Below are positions 61,088 to 64,000 of a DNA stretch of 64,000 bases, piece by piece. Each line of letters starts with the position of its first letter. Position 1 is the stretch's first letter. The stretch is from Stenotrophomonas maltophilia (GTDB taxonomy: Bacteria > Pseudomonadota > Gammaproteobacteria > Xanthomonadales > Xanthomonadaceae). A program made the translations under genes and the position numbers. The stretch is from NCBI RefSeq assembly GCF_002205165.1, contig NZ_NIVS01000012.1, positions 1 through 64,000 on the forward strand. The letters are read 5' to 3'. The notes beneath the pieces were generated by a model. That model saw nothing but the letters and a program-made list of their open reading frames with translations. It was not told the DNA's origin and made no database searches.

Positions 61088-63916
61088 TCAGAACTTCTGG
61101 TTGTAGCGCATGTAGAAGAAGCGGCCCGGGATTTCGTACTGCGGGTCGAACGAGTTGGCGAAGGTGGTGTACGCCAGCGGCGGATCGCGATCGAAGGCGT
61201 TGTTGACACCCACGGTGATCCGGGCGTTCCACGGCGACTGCCAGTAAGCGCTCAGGTCGGTGTAGGTGACGCTTGCGATCTTGCGCTGCGGATCCGGCTG
61301 GCCACCAATGCCGACGTGGTCACGATCCGAGCACAGCAGGTTGAAGTTGGCGCCACCGAAGGAGGTGCCGGTGCAGTCTTCATTCTGGCTCGAGTAGTAA
61401 CGTGCCGATGCGGTCGCACCGAAATCGCCCAGCTGCCAGGCAACCAGCAGGTTGGAGCGCACACGCCAGTAGTTATCGCGGCTCAGGTAGTTGCCGACGC
61501 GGTTGTAGCCTTCGGTCACCGGATCTTCGATGGTGTACTTGGAGGTGTAGGCGGTATCCAGGACGAAGCTGAAGCTGCCGTACGCGGTATCCGGCATACG
61601 GTAACCCAGGGTCACGTCCCAGCCTTCCACTTCCATCGTGCCGACGTTGCTCGGCACGGCCAGCAGGTTGGAGATCTGGCCGGTGCTGTCACGTTCGATC
61701 AGGGCGCACTGCGAAGCCACGCCCTGGTCGTAGCAGGCATCCAGCGTCTGCTGGGCGGTCTGCGCGTAGATGGCACCTTCGATCTTGATGTTCCACCAGT
61801 CCACCGAGACGTCCAGGCCCGGTGCGAAGCTCGGGCTGTAGACGAAGCCCAGGGTCTTGGAGGTCGAGGTTTCCGGACCCAGATCCGGGTTGCCACCGGT
61901 GGTGGTACGGATCTGCGAGTTGGACTGGTTGTAAGCAGGCACGCCGGCGCAGCTGGCGGGCGGGGTGTTGGCATTGCCCGTCTGGACGCCGGCGCAGGGA
62001 TCGGCCACGTCTTCGAAGGTGTCGCTCACGCCCTGGTACAGCTCGGCAATGGTCGGAGCGCGGAAGCCTTCGGACCAGTTACCACGGATCATCAGGTCGT
62101 TGATCGGCTTCCAGCGGAAACCGAACTTGCTGTTCACGGTGTTGCCGAAGTTGCTGTAGTCAGAGAAGCGGGTTGCCACGCTGAAGTCCAGCAGCTGCGC
62201 ACCTGTCACGCCGGACAGCAGCGGGATCGCCAGTTCCAGGTACGCTTCGTCCAGCTTGTAGCTGCCGTCGGTCGCGGTACGGGCGTTGCCGGTGGTGTCG
62301 CCGGAGTTGATCAGGGCATCCGGGCCATCAAAGCCGGACTCTTCACGGTGCTCGGCACCCAGCGAGAAGGCGAACGCGCCGCCCGGCAGGTCGAACAGCT
62401 CGCCGCCGATGCTGCCGTAATAGGTCTTCTGCTCGTAGCCATAGACGTCATGCGCGGTGAAACCGGCATAGTCGATCATGTCCTGGGTCAGCGAACCGGC
62501 GCCGCTCAGCATGTTCATCGGCACGCAGCCGTCGATCACGCTGGCTGCGGTGCCGCAACGTGCAGCGCCGGTGGCGTCGACGAACGACGGGCCCAAGGCG
62601 TTGCGCAGTGCGGAGATGTTGAAGAAGCCGGTGGTGACGTCGGTCTGGTCGTTCTTGCCGTAGAACATGCCGGCTTCCCAGTTCCAGAAGCGGCTGTTCA
62701 CTTCGAAGTCGCCTTCGAAGGCACCGTTGAACGCGTAGGTCTTGACGTTCTGCTTGTAGATACGACCGCCAGTCTCGTTCGCACGGTACTGGATGTAGTC
62801 GATATCGCGGCCGGTGTTGTTGTAGATGTTGTCGGCGCTGATGACGATGTTGGAACCGTTGGTGCCCGGCGCGGCGCGGCCCAGCACGATCGGCATGGCG
62901 GCCAGGATCTGCTCGGATTCACGCTCGTTGTAGGTCACCGTGGTCTTGAAGCGGACGTTGTCGGTGATGCTCAGGCCGGCGTCGGCGAAGATCGAGGTGC
63001 GTTCCTGCGGGGTGACCAGCAGGTTGCCCGGCGCGTGGTTGAAGCTGTCGGCCTGGCCGTAGTTTCGCCAGGTGCTGCCACCGTTGCCGGTGATGAAGTA
63101 GCCCTCGCTGCCATTCGGACGCGCAGCGCCGAAGCGCGGGGAGCCGTCCGGGTTGGTGCCGACCTGCTGGAAGTAGCCGAAGCGGCCTTCCGGGGTGGTG
63201 GAGCTGTTGCCGGTGTACGGCACGGAGCCGAAGACCGGCACCGCCGAGATGGCACGGTCACCCGCCCACACGGGTTCTTCCTTCACGTAGCCCACGCCCA
63301 GGGTGGCGTGCCACTTCTCACCGGCCGAACCGATGGTGAAGTCGTAGGACTCGCGCGAACCGTCGCCCTTGTCGTACTGGCCGTAGTAGGCGTTGGCTTC
63401 TGCACCGTCGAAGTTCTTGCGCAGGATGATGTTGACCACGCCGGCGATGGCGTCCGAACCGTAGATGGTCGAGGCGCCGTCCTTCAGGACTTCGATGCGC
63501 TCGACGGCTGCGGACGGGATGGTGTTCAGATCGACCGCGCCGCCCAGGCCGGTACCGCCGACCCAACGACGACCGTTGACCAGCACCAGGGTACGGCTGG
63601 AACCCAGGTTGCGCAGGTTCACGCGGGTTTCGCCGTTGCCGCCGTTGTTGTAGGTGCTGTTGAGGGTCGAACCGCTGGTGGCGATGTTCTGGATGATGTC
63701 GCCGATGGAGGTCTGGCCCTGGGCCTGGATCTGCTCGCGGCTCATCGTGAAGACCGGCTGCGACGACTCCACGTCGGCGCGCTTGATGCGCGAGCCGGTG
63801 ACTTCGATCTTGTCGAGGGTCTGGGTTTCCTGTGCATAGACTGCACCGGTGCTACCAGCGGTCACCACCAGCGCAAACGCAATGGCGTCGCGCAGCTTGT
63901 TTGTCCTGCAATTCAT
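61088..63916 (-). CDS. TonB-dependent outer membrane receptor
   Basis: A 942-aa receptor. Signal peptide MNCRTNKLRDAIAFALVVTAGSTGAVYAQ, TonB-box-like TLDKIEVTGSRIKR, plug domain (PVFTMSREQIQAQGQTSIGDIIQN ... RVNLRNLGSSRTLVLVNGRRW ... IERIEVLKDGASTIYGSDAIAGVVNIILRK) and a 22-strand barrel ending FYMRYNQKF. Extracellular loops carry paired Cys (CGTAASVIDGC, CYDQGVASQC). Substrate unknown; no transport or sugar genes are adjacent. Start 63916 has GGAG upstream. Confidence 0.93.
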   Translation of the reverse strand: MNCRTNKLRDAIAFALVVTAGSTGAVYAQETQTLDKIEVTGSRIKRADVESSQPVFTMSREQIQAQGQTSIGDIIQNIATSGSTLNSTYNNGGNGETRVNLRNLGSSRTLVLVNGRRWVGGTGLGGAVDLNTIPSAAVERIEVLKDGASTIYGSDAIAGVVNIILRKNFDGAEANAYYGQYDKGDGSRESYDFTIGSAGEKWHATLGVGYVKEEPVWAGDRAISAVPVFGSVPYTGNSSTTPEGRFGYFQQVGTNPDGSPRFGAARPNGSEGYFITGNGGSTWRNYGQADSFNHAPGNLLVTPQERTSIFADAGLSITDNVRFKTTVTYNERESEQILAAMPIVLGRAAPGTNGSNIVISADNIYNNTGRDIDYIQYRANETGGRIYKQNVKTYAFNGAFEGDFEVNSRFWNWEAGMFYGKNDQTDVTTGFFNISALRNALGPSFVDATGAARCGTAASVIDGCVPMNMLSGAGSLTQDMIDYAGFTAHDVYGYEQKTYYGSIGGELFDLPGGAFAFSLGAEHREESGFDGPDALINSGDTTGNARTATDGSYKLDEAYLELAIPLLSGVTGAQLLDFSVATRFSDYSNFGNTVNSKFGFRWKPINDLMIRGNWSEGFRAPTIAELYQGVSDTFEDVADPCAGVQTGNANTPPASCAGVPAYNQSNSQIRTTTGGNPDLGPETSTSKTLGFVYSPSFAPGLDVSVDWWNIKIEGAIYAQTAQQTLDACYDQGVASQCALIERDSTGQISNLLAVPSNVGTMEVEGWDVTLGYRMPDTAYGSFSFVLDTAYTSKYTIEDPVTEGYNRVGNYLSRDNYWRVRSNLLVAWQLGDFGATASARYYSSQNEDCTGTSFGGANFNLLCSDRDHVGIGGQPDPQRKIASVTYTDLSAYWQSPWNARITVGVNNAFDRDPPLAYTTFANSFDPQYEIPGRFFYMRYNQKF

Positions 63917-64000
63917 TGGCTCTCTCTCCAAATGGACTTGGGTGCTACGGGTTCTGGGATGGGCTTCAGCGCGGAAACGAAAGGCGTCTCCAATCCGCGA

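Overview
The window comes from a GC-rich (about two-thirds G+C, G/C-rich third codon positions) gammaproteobacterium of the Xanthomonadaceae, most likely Stenotrophomonas or a close relative. This rests on several things: a copLAB copper cluster, a pilGHIJ-chpA chemosensory cluster, a monofunctional RelA without HD residues, a large TonB-dependent receptor, and GTAG-headed stem-loops like the SMAG repeats of Stenotrophomonas. Almost everything looks like chromosomal core genome. I see no phage, transposase, integrase, CRISPR array, tRNA or rRNA.

Layout. 1-4.5 kb: envelope and accessory genes (a lysozyme-inhibitor-like lipoprotein, a DUF3011 protein, a lone receiver, a CPBP protease, a zinc-ribbon protein, a GNAT). 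4.5-7.9 kb: copper operon copL-copA-copB on the minus strand. 7.9-18 kb: recQ, a 600-nt hairpin-rich spacer, dps, hrpA, a secreted protein, relA. 18-29.4 kb: a TPR membrane protein tail-to-tail with a two-domain glycosyltransferase; mrcB (PBP1B) with an LpoP-like lipoprotein; yoaA, tsaB; and, on the minus strand, gshB followed by a TonB-like gene. 29.7-41.6 kb: the type IV pilus Chp system pilG-pilH-pilI-pilJ-chpA-chpB(degenerate)-chpC. 41.6-49.5 kb: rsmE/bioA, nudE-cysQ-mazG-ynfA, qmcA-nfeD, gcvT, gcvH. 49.5-51 kb: a long non-coding stretch and promoter leading to a Lys/Ala-rich histone H1-like protein. 51-56.2 kb: a serine hydrolase, a GMC oxidoreductase, a nucleotide-translocase-like carrier, DUF1304. 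56.3-61 kb: a fatty-acid degradation operon (alpha/beta hydrolase, fadE, DUF4442 hotdog protein) divergent from a TetR regulator. 61-63.9 kb: a TonB-dependent receptor.

Most interesting points. (1) The Chp cluster has no pilK/CheR gene, and its CheB-like protein has Gly where the catalytic Ser should be, so both arms of methylation adaptation look lost. A 20-codon reading frame lies in the pilJ-chpA gap and overlaps the chpA start. (2) Two 18-bp palindromes sit on the -35 and -10/+1 of the fadE-operon promoter, which appears to make a leaderless mRNA starting with the operator itself. (3) Next to recQ are two hairpin elements that share a 48-nt core with compensatory base changes but have unrelated outer arms. 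(4) The PBP1B gene carries a TPR lipoprotein at the position of the Pseudomonas activator LpoP. No wholly new multi-gene defence or mobile system was found.
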